Source: Photobacterium leiognathi
GTDB taxonomy: Bacteria; Pseudomonadota; Gammaproteobacteria; Enterobacterales; Vibrionaceae
NCBI RefSeq assembly: GCF_030685535.1
Contig: NZ_CP131601.1
Location: 310,001-374,000, forward strand
Length of the DNA stretch: 64,000 bases
Reading direction: 5' to 3'
Shown: positions 8,899-18,482 of the stretch, one piece after another
Layout of the letters: each line of letters begins with the position of its first letter
Numbering within the stretch: the first letter of the stretch is position 1
Translations under genes and position numbers: made by a program
Notes under the pieces: generated by a model
Databases searched by the model: none
Told to the model about the DNA's origin: nothing
The model's input: only the letters and a program-made list of their open reading frames with translations

Positions 8899-10374
8899 AT
8901 GAAACACGTATTTTCTAAGCTTTTTCAGCGAGCGAGTTTTCACCCGTCCGCTGCTTTAGTTTTTTATACTGACACGGTTGTTTTCGTTCAGGCTAAAACT
9001 GATCACTTTGTTGTTGATCGTATGGGTGTATCAAACGTTTCAGATTGGAGCGATGCTGCACGTAATTTGATCACGCAACATCAATTATCAGGATGCAACC
9101 TGAAATTGGTTTTAGGCCATGGGCTATATCAAAGCTTAGTGATCGATAAGCCAGAAATTAATGCAGATGAACTTTCAACTGCACTTCCTTTTCTTGTCAA
9201 AGATTTGGTGAATGACTCCCCAAGTGAGTTAATTGCCGATGGCTTTCCTGCCGCAATCAAAGATCGTTTACAGGTCTTCGTTGCCTCACGTCAGTTGATC
9301 ACCAAGATAGTACTGACCTGCCATGAGGTTGGTTGTCATGTTACTGATATCACTGCAGAAGATGTGGCATGGAGTCGTTTTTCCGATCCTAATCGAAGCC
9401 AGTTGATTTTACATGCTGATGCTGATGGTAATTTGCAGTTAACGGCATTTAACGAGCAGGTACTGTGTTTCCAACGTCAATTGCGTGGTTTTACTTTACC
9501 GTTAGTTGATCGCCAAGCGTTAGATGGCGGCAGCTTCCAACTAGACAGTTTGGCGTTGGAATTGCAACGCTCATTAGATTTCATTAGTGCGCAGCTACGT
9601 AATAACCCGATCAGTCAGCTGATCGTGAGCTGTGATAATGAAGATAATCAGACCTTGGCTGAAGAGCTAAATAAACGTCTGAATATTAGTGTTCAAGCGA
9701 TTCAAGAAATTGATCCGGCAATTGATACTAATGCTGCTAGGCTTGGATGGGCGGCATTACAGCGTCCAAAAGATGCCATTGTTAACCTGTATTCCGATAG
9801 TTTATTACCAACCAAGCAGTGGATGACATTGTCGAATATTGCTGCAAGTTGGCTGGTATTAATTGTGTTATTTGCTGGTTGGGCTGGCTGGAATAGTTGG
9901 CAAAACAGCATTATTGAAAAAGATCTCGCAAGGCAATCATCACTACTAAGTGAAGAGCAGCAAAAGTTGGATCATGCAAGAGCACAAGTGGCGGCACTGT
10001 TTGCAGATCCTCTGAAAGTGAATGAATCAAAAGCTTTGATGAAAGAGTTAGAAGTAAAGCGCGCCACGCTGAAAGTTATTGAAGATCATGATGAAAGCTT
10101 GCGTGTTGGTTATGCCGGATTGTTAAAACAACTTGCTGATGCGGCAAGTGGTGATATTTCCTTACAACATATTTATGTATCTGGACAGTCAATGGATTTA
10201 AGTGGTCTTGCACGCAATCCTGACGCAGTGCCTCGTTGGGTTGGCGCATTTAAAACGTATCCGTTTTTAGCTGAGCGTCGATTCCAAAAGATGACTTTAG
10301 GACGCAATGAGAAAAATGTCGTGACGTTCCAATTACAGGCTGAGCGTAAAATCATTAAGGAGAGCGCTCAATGA
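8899..10374 (+). CDS. mshI: MSHA biogenesis protein MshI (PilM/PilN-like)
   Basis: A 491-residue protein. The N-terminal 300 residues resemble the actin-like PilM fold of type IV pilus assembly platforms. A single membrane helix follows (about 313-335, SWLVLIVLFAGWAGW), then a coiled coil and a periplasmic PilN-like region. It therefore appears to combine the roles that PilM and PilN play separately in other pili, linking the cytoplasmic motor to the inner-membrane alignment complex. It is the first gene of the msh operon after csrD. Its TGA overlaps the mshJ start by four bases. Confidence 0.88.
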   Translation: MKHVFSKLFQRASFHPSAALVFYTDTVVFVQAKTDHFVVDRMGVSNVSDWSDAARNLITQHQLSGCNLKLVLGHGLYQSLVIDKPEINADELSTALPFLVKDLVNDSPSELIADGFPAAIKDRLQVFVASRQLITKIVLTCHEVGCHVTDITAEDVAWSRFSDPNRSQLILHADADGNLQLTAFNEQVLCFQRQLRGFTLPLVDRQALDGGSFQLDSLALELQRSLDFISAQLRNNPISQLIVSCDNEDNQTLAEELNKRLNISVQAIQEIDPAIDTNAARLGWAALQRPKDAIVNLYSDSLLPTKQWMTLSNIAASWLVLIVLFAGWAGWNSWQNSIIEKDLARQSSLLSEEQQKLDHARAQVAALFADPLKVNESKALMKELEVKRATLKVIEDHDESLRVGYAGLLKQLADAASGDISLQHIYVSGQSMDLSGLARNPDAVPRWVGAFKTYPFLAERRFQKMTLGRNEKNVVTFQLQAERKIIKESAQ

Positions 10375-11006
10375 TGAAGTGGAATGAATTAAGCCAACGC
10401 TTTGCAGCTTTATCTGTTCGTGAGCAATGGTTGATTGCCATTACAGGTTGGTTTGGCATTTTATTTATTGGCTACATGCTAGTGATTGAGCCACAAATGC
10501 AGTCGGCACAGTCGATAAAAACTAGCTTGATGGATACCAAGAACAATTTACTAACGGCACAGAACCAGCTGATCGTTGCTAATCGCAAATTACAGCAAGA
10601 TCCTGACAAAGACATTAACCAAAAGCTGGCACAATATCGCCAACAAGATGCCGCATTGACTAAACTACTGGAAGATAAAATTGGTAGTTTGATTTCGCGA
10701 GTACAGATGGCGGGGTTGCTAGAGCAAGTTTTGCGTCATAGTTCATCATTGAAATTAGACTCAATGACATCAATGCCATCATCACAATTGGTGAGTGGTG
10801 ACGACCAAGGATATTACGTTCACCCCGTTCGTTTAACGTTTAAAGGGCGTTATTTCGATGTGGTGAATTATTTAAACAAATTAGAAGCCTTACCTGTGAA
10901 GTATTACTGGCGTAGTTTGAACTACCAAGTTGATGAATATCCATGGGCTAAGGTTGAACTGGAAGTGTATACCTTAGGTGAAAGTAAGGACTTTATTGGT
11001 GGATAG
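10371..11006 (+). CDS. mshJ: MSHA biogenesis protein MshJ (PilO-like)
   Basis: A 211-residue inner-membrane protein with one N-terminal helix (about 20-40, WLIAITGWFGILFIGYMLVI), then a coiled coil and a ferredoxin-like periplasmic domain containing YFDVVNYLNKLEALP. This is the PilO arrangement. Together with the PilN-like part of MshI it forms the periplasmic alignment ring. The start ATGATGA overlaps the mshI stop, and its end overlaps the start of mshK, so the three are tightly coupled. Confidence 0.88.
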   Translation: MMKWNELSQRFAALSVREQWLIAITGWFGILFIGYMLVIEPQMQSAQSIKTSLMDTKNNLLTAQNQLIVANRKLQQDPDKDINQKLAQYRQQDAALTKLLEDKIGSLISRVQMAGLLEQVLRHSSSLKLDSMTSMPSSQLVSGDDQGYYVHPVRLTFKGRYFDVVNYLNKLEALPVKYYWRSLNYQVDEYPWAKVELEVYTLGESKDFIGG

Positions 11007-11325
11007 GAAAATTGCATGGACGGCAGCATTACTATTGAGCTTTGGTTCGGTAAGTGTGAGTGCAGCCCAAGATCCTACTGCGCCATTAGGCTGGGTAGCG
11101 AGTGGTAAAAGCCAAGCGAAAGGACAACCTCGATTACCTCAATTACAAAGTATTATTTGTGATGGTGCGCAGTGCTCCGTCATTTTAAGTGGTGAAGTGG
11201 TGAGTTTAGGTGGTCGTGTTAATGGTTATACCCTCACTCATGTCTCTGATAGCAGTGTTACTTTAAGCCGAGGCGGCAAGAAGTGGCATTTGGCGTTATT
11301 TGCTGAAAACATACGAACGAATTAA
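10996..11325 (+). CDS. mshK: MSHA biogenesis protein MshK (PilP-like)
   Basis: A short protein with a signal peptide ending VSVSA, followed by AQDPTAPLGW and a small beta-domain, as in PilP/GspC homology-region proteins that connect the inner-membrane complex to the secretin. There are several in-frame non-ATG starts: GTG 10978, TTG 10996 and GTG 10999. The AAGG at 10986-10989 is spaced best for 10996 or 10999, so I prefer 10996. The longer form from 10978 would overlap mshJ by 29 bases. It lies between the PilO-like and secretin genes as in other MSHA loci. Confidence 0.8.
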   Translation: MVDRKIAWTAALLLSFGSVSVSAAQDPTAPLGWVASGKSQAKGQPRLPQLQSIICDGAQCSVILSGEVVSLGGRVNGYTLTHVSDSSVTLSRGGKKWHLALFAENIRTN

Positions 11326-11339
11326 AGGTTAAAAAACAT

Positions 11340-12959
11340 ATGCGTCGAATTCTTCTGGGGGTTGCAATTGCATCCTTGGCTGGCTGTTCTATGGGACATC
11401 AAAACCCAACTGAAATTAAGAAAGCCTTAAATGAAGCTGCGAATGAAGCCAATAGCCGTCCTTTAATGGAACTGCCTTCTGCGGTAAACGCTGATCTTAT
11501 GCCGTCATTGGATGGTGGAATTAATCCGGTTAATTCTTCGTTAGAAAAGCGTTTTCGTGTTAACGCTAAAAATGTTGAAGCAGGTGCGTTCTTTACCAGT
11601 TTAGTTAAAGGTACGCCGTTTAATATCGTTATTCATCCTGGTGTTAGCGGTCGTATCACCATGAAATTAAACGATGTCACGCTAGATGAAGTGTTAAACG
11701 TCGCATCGGATATTTACGGTTATAACACCACACGTAAAGGCAATATCATTCAGGTATTCCCTGCGACATTACGTACGGAAGTGATCCCTGTTGATTACTT
11801 ACAGCTACAGCGTAGAGGCAAATCATTAACCTCTATCACTTCTGGCTCAATTGCGGATAGTGATAGTAGTAGCTCATCGTCAAATGATGACAACAATAGC
11901 AACAGCAGTTCGGGTAACGGTAACACCACCACTGGCGGTACAACAATTGAAACCACCTCTGATAGCGACTTCTGGGTACAGCTAGAAAAAGTCGTGAGTG
12001 GCATGATTGGCTCAGGTGATGGTCGAAGTGTGATGGTTTCGCCGCAAGCGGGTTTGATCTCTGTTCGCGCGTTCCCGAATGAATTACGTGAAGTGAAAGA
12101 GTTCTTGGGCATGTCGCAAAAGCGCCTGAAGCGTCAAGTGGTACTTGAAGCCAAGATCATGGAAGTCACGTTAGATGATAGTTACCAACAAGGTATCAAC
12201 TGGAGCTACTTAACTAACAGTGGTAACGGTATTACGATGGGAACAGCTGCTATTGTGGACGGTCTACCGGGGGGGAATGCGATTTCTGATCTTTTAGGCG
12301 GTCAAACCAATATCACGATCTCTGATGGTAACTTCAATGCAGTAATGAGCTTCTTATCAACGCAAGGTGATTTGAATGTGCTATCTAGCCCAAGAGTGAC
12401 TGCAGCTAACAATCAGAAAGCTGTGATCAAAGTGGGTGGTGATGAATACTTCGTGACTGATGTATCAAGTAGCAATGTTTCTGGTGATAACAATAACGTG
12501 GCACCGGATGTGTCATTAACACCTTTCTTCTCAGGTATTTCGTTAGATGTGACGCCACAAATCGACGATCAAGGCGGGGTGTTACTGCATGTTCACCCTG
12601 CAGTTGTTGATGTACAGAATGAAGAGAAAAAGATTGAAGTTGGTACGGCAAAACCAATGATACTACCATTGGCAAAAAGCACTATCCGCGAATCCGATTC
12701 GATCATTCATGCTCGCACTGGTGATGTAGTGGTGATCGGTGGTTTGATGAAATCAACCATTAACGATCAAGTATCTAAAGTGCCGCTATTAGGTGATATT
12801 CCTGGGGTAGGTAACTTATTCCGTCAAATCAACAAAGTGAAGAAGAAAACCGAGTTAGTGATTTTGCTAAAACCGACCGTGGTTACTGATAACACTTGGA
12901 AGCAAGAGATCGAACGTTCTCGCTCACTGATCAATGAATGGTTCCCTGAAGAAGGGTAA
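11340..12959 (+). CDS. mshL: MSHA secretin MshL
   Basis: A 539-residue outer-membrane secretin. The N-terminus ends in a lipobox (ASLAGC, Cys16), so it is probably a lipoprotein. An N0/STN-like domain (about 70-130) is followed by a serine/asparagine/glycine-rich linker (about 165-205), a further N domain, and the C-terminal secretin domain (about 270-520) with VLSSPRVTAANNQKAVIKVG and the end motif VPLLGDIPGVGNLFR. It forms the gated pore through which the MSHA pilus leaves the cell. It starts 14 bases after mshK and ends three bases before mshM. Confidence 0.95.
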   Translation: MRRILLGVAIASLAGCSMGHQNPTEIKKALNEAANEANSRPLMELPSAVNADLMPSLDGGINPVNSSLEKRFRVNAKNVEAGAFFTSLVKGTPFNIVIHPGVSGRITMKLNDVTLDEVLNVASDIYGYNTTRKGNIIQVFPATLRTEVIPVDYLQLQRRGKSLTSITSGSIADSDSSSSSSNDDNNSNSSSGNGNTTTGGTTIETTSDSDFWVQLEKVVSGMIGSGDGRSVMVSPQAGLISVRAFPNELREVKEFLGMSQKRLKRQVVLEAKIMEVTLDDSYQQGINWSYLTNSGNGITMGTAAIVDGLPGGNAISDLLGGQTNITISDGNFNAVMSFLSTQGDLNVLSSPRVTAANNQKAVIKVGGDEYFVTDVSSSNVSGDNNNVAPDVSLTPFFSGISLDVTPQIDDQGGVLLHVHPAVVDVQNEEKKIEVGTAKPMILPLAKSTIRESDSIIHARTGDVVVIGGLMKSTINDQVSKVPLLGDIPGVGNLFRQINKVKKKTELVILLKPTVVTDNTWKQEIERSRSLINEWFPEEG

Positions 12960-12962
12960 ACC

Positions 12963-13811
12963 ATGTATATCGATCATTTTGGCTTTAGCCAGCAACCTTT
13001 TGCTCTAACGCCAAATACATCCCTTTTTCACGCGCTGCCATCACACATTGAAGCGATTCAAACTGTGCTGGCAGCACTTTCTATGGGAGAAGGGATCACG
13101 CAGGTATCAGGAGAAGTTGGAACAGGTAAAACTTTAGTGTGCCGCATGTTAATGACCCAACTTCCAGCGCATTTTGATCTCGCTTATTTGCCGACGCCCG
13201 CCAGTAATGGCACTGAATTAAAACGAGCGCTGGCGAAAGAATTAAATTTAACGCCGAGTAGCGATCCTGTGTTGCTTACCGAGCAAATTCAAGATGAGTT
13301 GATCACCCGTCGTTTAAATGGGCAATCGGTGGTGGTGTTATTAGATGAAGCCCAAGCGTTACCAGATGATGCACTAGAAGCGATCCGCTTGTTAGGTAAT
13401 TTAGAAACCGAGCAAGAGAAATTGCTTCATATCGTATTGTTAGGGCAGCCAGAGCTCGATCAGCGTTTGGCGCAGCATCAATTACGTCAGTTACGCCAGC
13501 GGATCACCTTTCGTGCCGTTTTACGTCCATTAACTTTGGCTGAAACCATTGCTTATATTAAGCACCGTTTACATCAAGCGGGCTATACCGACATGGTGTT
13601 TAGCGTACCGTTATGCCGTGCGATTTGGCGTGCGAGCAATGGCGTACCAAGGTTAATTAATCAGTTATGTCACAAATCACTGCTTGCGACGTTTTGTGAG
13701 CAAAAATACATAGTTAGTAAGAAAGAAGTTCTCATGGCTATTCGGGATACCTTAGGGGCAAGACAACCCAAATGGTCGTTTCCTGTGTTATGGGGATGGA
13801 GCCATTCATGA
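12963..13811 (+). CDS. mshM: MSHA biogenesis ATPase MshM (ExeA/GspA-like)
   Basis: A 282-residue AAA-type ATPase of the ExeA/GspA family. It begins MYIDHFGFSQQPFALTPNTS, a strongly conserved family opening. Walker A GEVGTGKT lies near residues 48-56 and Walker B VVVLLDEAQ near 121-129. Relatives use ATP to help insert or assemble a secretin across the peptidoglycan; here the partner would be MshL, encoded just upstream. It lacks the C-terminal peptidoglycan-binding extension seen in full-length ExeA. Its TGA overlaps the original start of mshN (ATGA at 13808). Confidence 0.93.
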   Translation: MYIDHFGFSQQPFALTPNTSLFHALPSHIEAIQTVLAALSMGEGITQVSGEVGTGKTLVCRMLMTQLPAHFDLAYLPTPASNGTELKRALAKELNLTPSSDPVLLTEQIQDELITRRLNGQSVVVLLDEAQALPDDALEAIRLLGNLETEQEKLLHIVLLGQPELDQRLAQHQLRQLRQRITFRAVLRPLTLAETIAYIKHRLHQAGYTDMVFSVPLCRAIWRASNGVPRLINQLCHKSLLATFCEQKYIVSKKEVLMAIRDTLGARQPKWSFPVLWGWSHS

Positions 13812-15037
13812 GTGAATTAAATCGCCGACTCAATGAGTTGAGCCAAGTTAAATTATCTTCTGCAACCCAGAAGGGCTCGCCATTACGTGCAGCCAACATT
13901 GCCCCTGTACCAAAGTCGGTATGACTAAAGTGGGCAGCATTGGGATGCTGTGGATTAGTGTTAAGCACAGTGGTGTGGTGGTTCAGTCAACCAGACAGCG
14001 TTGTTACGCCTGCAATGGCTGAAACACCAGTATCTGCTGATCCGATCATTCAACAGCCTGAACTCGTCGCACAATCAACGATTGTACAAAGTGAAGCAAC
14101 CCAACCAGCTATTGAGCCATCTGATAAGAGTAAAAAACATCAGTCTGAAGTACAGCTGATAGCGGTCGCCAATGTTGAGTCGGCAGCAGCGAAAAAAGCA
14201 GCCCCAGTCCCACAAACGGCACGTCAGGTTGCGCAGAAATCAGTGTCAGCAGATCTTGCTGATATGCCTGTTGCTCAAGAATCACTGGAAAGTGAAGAAG
14301 AACAAAAAGAATTACAAAGCTCTTATGATCAAGGTTATGAGAGTGGTTATGAGCGTGCATTAGCAGAAGTGAAGCACGAGAAAAAAGCCAAAGCGGTTGT
14401 ACATCAAGCGCCAGCCGCGCCAGTAAAAAGTGAACTGTCTATTCAAACCGTTGCGTTAACTCCCAATGAGTTAGCACAAGTGGAATACTTAAATGCAGAA
14501 AAAGCACTAGAGCAAGAAGACAGTAAACAAGCGGTCATGAATTTAGAAGCGGCGTTGAATTATCGTCCTAATTGGATCATGGCAAGACAGCGTTTAGCCG
14601 CCTTGTATTACGGTCGTGGTGAGGTAAGAGAAGCGATTGCTACACTTGAAAAAGGCTTAGCAAAACAGCCGAATCAACCAGAATTGCGTTTAACGCTGGC
14701 GAAGTTATTAGTTAATGAGTCACAAAACCAAGCGGCATTGGCTGTACTTAATGATAAAAGTGGCAGCATGAATACCCAGTATTTAGCGATGCGTGGCGCA
14801 TTAGCGCAAAAACTCAATAACAACGCAGTGGCATTAAACAGTTATCAACAATTAGTGCGTGTTGCCTCGTTTGATGGTCGCTGGTGGATGGGCTTAGCTA
14901 TTGCCCAAGATCGCAGTGGTGATATGAAAAAAGCCGTCGAGTCTTATCGTAAAGCATTACAACTTGGCAATATCTCAGCATCATCACAACAGTTTATTCA
15001 ACAGCGTTTAGCTGCATTAACTAAGCATAGGAGTTAG
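13808..15037 (+). pseudogene. mshN: MSHA biogenesis protein MshN (TPR), interrupted by an in-frame TGA
   Basis: The gene should start at the ATG at 13808, overlapping the mshM stop, and open with MSELNRRLNELSQVKL. Codon 39 is TGA (13922-13924), after ...APVPKSV. The same frame then continues LKWAALGCCGL into the membrane helix and on to the stop at 15037. The remainder (from a TTG at 13940, 365 aa) has a membrane segment, a low-complexity Ala/Gln/Lys linker and C-terminal TPR repeats (WIMARQRLAALYYGRGEVRE). The codon was probably CGA (Arg) or TGG (Trp). The 38-residue N-terminal piece alone cannot function. Reinitiation at 13940 could still give a nearly complete protein missing the cytoplasmic tail. 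Confidence 0.85.
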
Positions 15038-15040
15038 CCG

Positions 15041-16753
15041 ATGCAAATTCGATTACGTAAGCGTTTAGGCGACCTTCTCGTTGATGAAAATATTATTACT
15101 CAGCAACAACTAGAACAAGCACTGAAGAAACAGCAATCAATCGGTCGTAAGCTGGGTGATACCTTAATTAATTTAGGCTTTCTTACTGAACAGCAGATGC
15201 TGCAGTTCTTAGCTCGTCAGCTAGATGTGCCATTAGTCGATCTGACAAGAGTACAAGTAGATAGCGATAGCGTAGGGTTATTAACGGAAGTTAACGCCCG
15301 TCGTTTGCGTGCATTAGTGCTTGGTAAACATGGTGACACTGTGCGTGTTGCGATGAGTGATCCGGCTGACTTAGCGGCGCAAGAAGCGGTGTTTGATCAG
15401 CTTAGCCAATACCGTGTTGAGCTAGTGATCGCTCCTGAACGTCAGCTATTGGCGGCGTTTGATCGCTACTATCGTCGTACCCAAGAAATTGCCTCTTTTG
15501 CTGAACAGTTAAAAGCTGAGCACCAAGATCACCATACCTTCACCTTTGGTATGGAAGAGACAGACAATGAAGAAGTGACAGTCGTAAAACTGATCAATTC
15601 ATTGTTTGAAGATGCGGTACAAGTAGGTGCCTCGGATATCCACATTGAGCCCGATGCTGACGTGCTGCGTATCCGCCAACGTATTGATGGTGTTCTACAT
15701 GAAAACGTGATTGATGAGAGCAGTATTTCTTCTGCGCTGGTATTGCGTTTGAAGCTCATGAGTGGTCTGGATATTTCTGAAAAGCGTCTACCTCAAGATG
15801 GACGTTTTAACATGATGGTACGTAACCGTTCGGTTGATGTGCGTATTTCTACCATGCCAATTCAACATGGTGAATCTGTGGTAATGCGTTTGCTTGATCA
15901 ATCTGCGGGTATTTTGAGCCTTGATGAAATAGGTATGCCTGATGACATCGTGCAACGTTTTCGTCGTCAGCTAAAACGTCCTCATGGGATGATTTTGGTA
16001 ACCGGGCCAACAGGTTCAGGTAAAACAACCACGCTATATGGCGCACTGAGTGAATTAAATAAGCCGGGTAAGAAACTGATCACCGCAGAAGATCCGGTGG
16101 AATACCGTTTGCCGCGTGTTAACCAAGTTCAGGTAAATAGCAAAATTGGCCTCACGTTCTCATCGATCTTACGTACCTTCTTACGTCAAGACCCTGATGT
16201 CATCCTGATTGGTGAGATGCGTGATCAGGAAACCGTTGAAATTGGTTTACGTTCAGCATTAACTGGTCACTTAGTGTTATCAACACTACATACCAATGAT
16301 GCCGTTGATAGTGCGCTGCGAATGATCGACATGGAAGCGCCGGGATATCTGGTTGCCAGTGCAGTACGTGCGGTATTAGCACAGCGATTGGTGCGCCGTA
16401 TTTGTAGTGATTGTGGTGAAGATGCGCCGTTAGAGCCGGGCCAAAAGGCATGGTTAGAAACACGTTTCCCATTTTACAACAACCATGTATTCCGTCGTGG
16501 GCGTGGTTGTCACAGCTGTAACTTTACCGGCTACAAAGGGCGTATTGGTGTGTTTGAGCTATTAGAAATGCGCCAAGAAATGATGGATGCACTGCGCCAA
16601 AATAATGCAGTGTTATTTACCCAATTAGCACGTAATAGTGAAGGTTATAAACCGCTTGTTGAGTCGGCAATGGATCTCGCTTTAGCCGGTAAAACCAGTA
16701 TTGATGAAGTATTGCTCCTTGGTGAAGGGGAAATCATGGACGATCTTAAGTAG
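15041..16753 (+). CDS. mshE: MSHA pilus extension ATPase MshE
   Basis: A 570-residue secretion/pilus motor ATPase of the GspE/PilB family. Residues 8-60 form an MshEN c-di-GMP-binding module with two 24-residue motifs, RLGDLLVDENIITQQQL and KLGDTLINLGFLTEQQML. The first has Asn17 where the motif normally has Gly. The ATPase core has Walker A GPTGSGKTT (about 322-330), the Asp box (DPVEYRLP), Walker B (PDVILIGEMRD) and the His box (VLSTLHTN). A four-cysteine zinc motif (CSDC...CHSC) follows near 452-491. It powers pilus extension and probably responds directly to c-di-GMP. Confidence 0.97.
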   Translation: MQIRLRKRLGDLLVDENIITQQQLEQALKKQQSIGRKLGDTLINLGFLTEQQMLQFLARQLDVPLVDLTRVQVDSDSVGLLTEVNARRLRALVLGKHGDTVRVAMSDPADLAAQEAVFDQLSQYRVELVIAPERQLLAAFDRYYRRTQEIASFAEQLKAEHQDHHTFTFGMEETDNEEVTVVKLINSLFEDAVQVGASDIHIEPDADVLRIRQRIDGVLHENVIDESSISSALVLRLKLMSGLDISEKRLPQDGRFNMMVRNRSVDVRISTMPIQHGESVVMRLLDQSAGILSLDEIGMPDDIVQRFRRQLKRPHGMILVTGPTGSGKTTTLYGALSELNKPGKKLITAEDPVEYRLPRVNQVQVNSKIGLTFSSILRTFLRQDPDVILIGEMRDQETVEIGLRSALTGHLVLSTLHTNDAVDSALRMIDMEAPGYLVASAVRAVLAQRLVRRICSDCGEDAPLEPGQKAWLETRFPFYNNHVFRRGRGCHSCNFTGYKGRIGVFELLEMRQEMMDALRQNNAVLFTQLARNSEGYKPLVESAMDLALAGKTSIDEVLLLGEGEIMDDLK

Positions 16754-16765
16754 TAGAGACGAAAA

Positions 16766-17992
16766 ATGGCAGTGTTCAGCTACCGAGGTCGCGGTGATAA
16801 AGGCCAGTTAAAGCAAGGAACAATTGAAGCATCGAGCCCGAATGCAGCGGCAGACCTTTTGATGCGTCAAGGCGTGATCCCGTTAGAGATCCGCGAGACT
16901 CATGGCAAAAGTAAAAGCCAAGCTTTTGATTTAAGCTCGCTGTTTCAGGCGCAATTACCATTAGAAATTCTGGTGATCTTCTGTCGTCAGCTTTATAGCT
17001 TAACCAAAGCTGGTGTACCGCTCCTGCGTGCGTTTAAAGGGTTATCGCAAAGCGCCAATCACCCGTTATTAAAAACGACTTTGGAAGAGGTAACACAAGA
17101 TCTGACTAATGGTTTGGCATTATCAGCCTCTATGCAGCAGCACCCTCGGGTATTTTCACGTCTATTCATTTCGATGATCCATGTTGGTGAAAATACCGGT
17201 CGTCTTGATCAGGTGTTATTGCAACTCGCTAACTACTACGAGCAAGAGATGAAAACCCGTCGCCAAATCAAATCTGCGATGCGTTATCCCACGTTTGTAT
17301 TAACCGCTATCGTGATCGCAATGGGGATCTTAAATACCAAGGTGATCCCGCAGTTTGCCTCCATGTTCTCTCGTTTTGGTGTTGAACTGCCATGGCCGAC
17401 TCGAGTGCTGATTGGAACATCTAATTTCTTTGTTCATTACTGGCCCGTGATGATCGGGGTGTCATTTGCTACTTGGCTCGGTATTCGTTTGTGGCGTAAT
17501 ACGCCCAAAGGGGCAGAAAAGTGGGATAACTGGCGATTACGAATGCCAATTACCGGCTCAATTGTCAATCGTGCTCAGATGGCACGTTTTGCGCGAACGT
17601 TTTCATTAATGATCCGTGCAGGTGTGCCGCTAAACCAAGCCATTCAAATGGCAGCGGAGTCTTTAGGTAACCGTTTCTTAGAAAACCGCTTAGTTGAAAT
17701 GAAGCAGGGCATTGAGAGCGGTAGCAGTATTGCTCGCACCGCGACAAAATCTGGTGTATTTACCCCTCTCGTACTACAAATGATTGCTGTTGGTGAAGAG
17801 ACGGGTCAAGTTGATGACTTGCTATTGGAAGTGGCAGATTTTTATGATCGGGAAGTTGAGTACGATTTAAAGACGTTAACCGCCAGAATCGAACCGATCA
17901 TGCTAGTGGTTGTGGCTGGTATGGTGCTGCTATTAGCACTGGGTATCTTCTTGCCGATGTGGGGAATGCTCGATGTCGCTAAGGGATCGTGA
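16766..17992 (+). CDS. mshG: MSHA inner-membrane platform protein MshG (PilC/GspF-like)
   Basis: A 408-residue polytopic platform protein of the T2SF family. It has two repeated T2SF domains (about 70-193 and 272-394), each starting near FCRQLYSLTKAGVPLLRAFK or FARTFSLMIRAGVPLNQAI. Membrane helices lie near 170-190, 220-240 and 375-400. It anchors the MshE motor and transmits its movement to pilin subunits. It follows mshE by 12 bases and overlaps mshF by 20, consistent with one transcript. Confidence 0.95.
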   Translation: MAVFSYRGRGDKGQLKQGTIEASSPNAAADLLMRQGVIPLEIRETHGKSKSQAFDLSSLFQAQLPLEILVIFCRQLYSLTKAGVPLLRAFKGLSQSANHPLLKTTLEEVTQDLTNGLALSASMQQHPRVFSRLFISMIHVGENTGRLDQVLLQLANYYEQEMKTRRQIKSAMRYPTFVLTAIVIAMGILNTKVIPQFASMFSRFGVELPWPTRVLIGTSNFFVHYWPVMIGVSFATWLGIRLWRNTPKGAEKWDNWRLRMPITGSIVNRAQMARFARTFSLMIRAGVPLNQAIQMAAESLGNRFLENRLVEMKQGIESGSSIARTATKSGVFTPLVLQMIAVGEETGQVDDLLLEVADFYDREVEYDLKTLTARIEPIMLVVVAGMVLLLALGIFLPMWGMLDVAKGS

Positions 17993-18449
17993 ATTACAGC
18001 ACGCAAAAAGGTTACAAAATATTTCATGGGCTATTGTGACATTGGTCTTAATTAGCGTTTTGTTATACGAATGGAATCAAGTACACAAAAATGCCAAGTT
18101 AGTGCAGCTAGATTTGACCCGAAACAACCTGTATCAAGGTGCTGTAAACCTGCGTCAGAACTGGGAATTAAACAATAAACCACAGCATGATAAGGTGGCT
18201 GGAATTCCTTTTTCGTATACTTCGCTTGGCTGGCCTATTGTGTACAAAAATGGCGACTTAGACTGTCCAAAAATATGGTCTTTATTATCAAATGGAATAG
18301 AAAAGCCAGAATATAACGCATTTAGTTATAGAAAATCAGACGATTCAGTGGCTTATAATTCATGTTTATATGACATAGGCATCAATAAAAAATTGGCAAT
18401 ATTTTATATTAATGACAGAATACACATTGCCAGTAATTTGTCGCTTTAG
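17973..18449 (+). CDS. mshF: MSHA biogenesis protein MshF
   Basis: A 158-residue protein with one N-terminal membrane helix (about 15-33, WAIVTLVLISVLLYEW) and a small periplasmic domain containing SYTSLGWPIVYKNGDLDC. The position between mshG and mshB and the overlap with mshG match MshF, whose molecular role is unclear. The downstream half (about 18240-18430) is visibly more AT-rich than the surrounding genes. Confidence 0.75.
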   Translation: MSLRDRELQHAKRLQNISWAIVTLVLISVLLYEWNQVHKNAKLVQLDLTRNNLYQGAVNLRQNWELNNKPQHDKVAGIPFSYTSLGWPIVYKNGDLDCPKIWSLLSNGIEKPEYNAFSYRKSDDSVAYNSCLYDIGINKKLAIFYINDRIHIASNLSL

Positions 18450-18482
18450 TGTCGAGTTTTTTACAGTTGTAAGGATAAGGAA

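Noticed and set aside
10978..11325. mshK starting at GTG 10978
   Set aside because: It has no ribosome binding site at proper spacing. AAGG at 10986 favours 10996 or 10999, which also gives a cleaner signal peptide.
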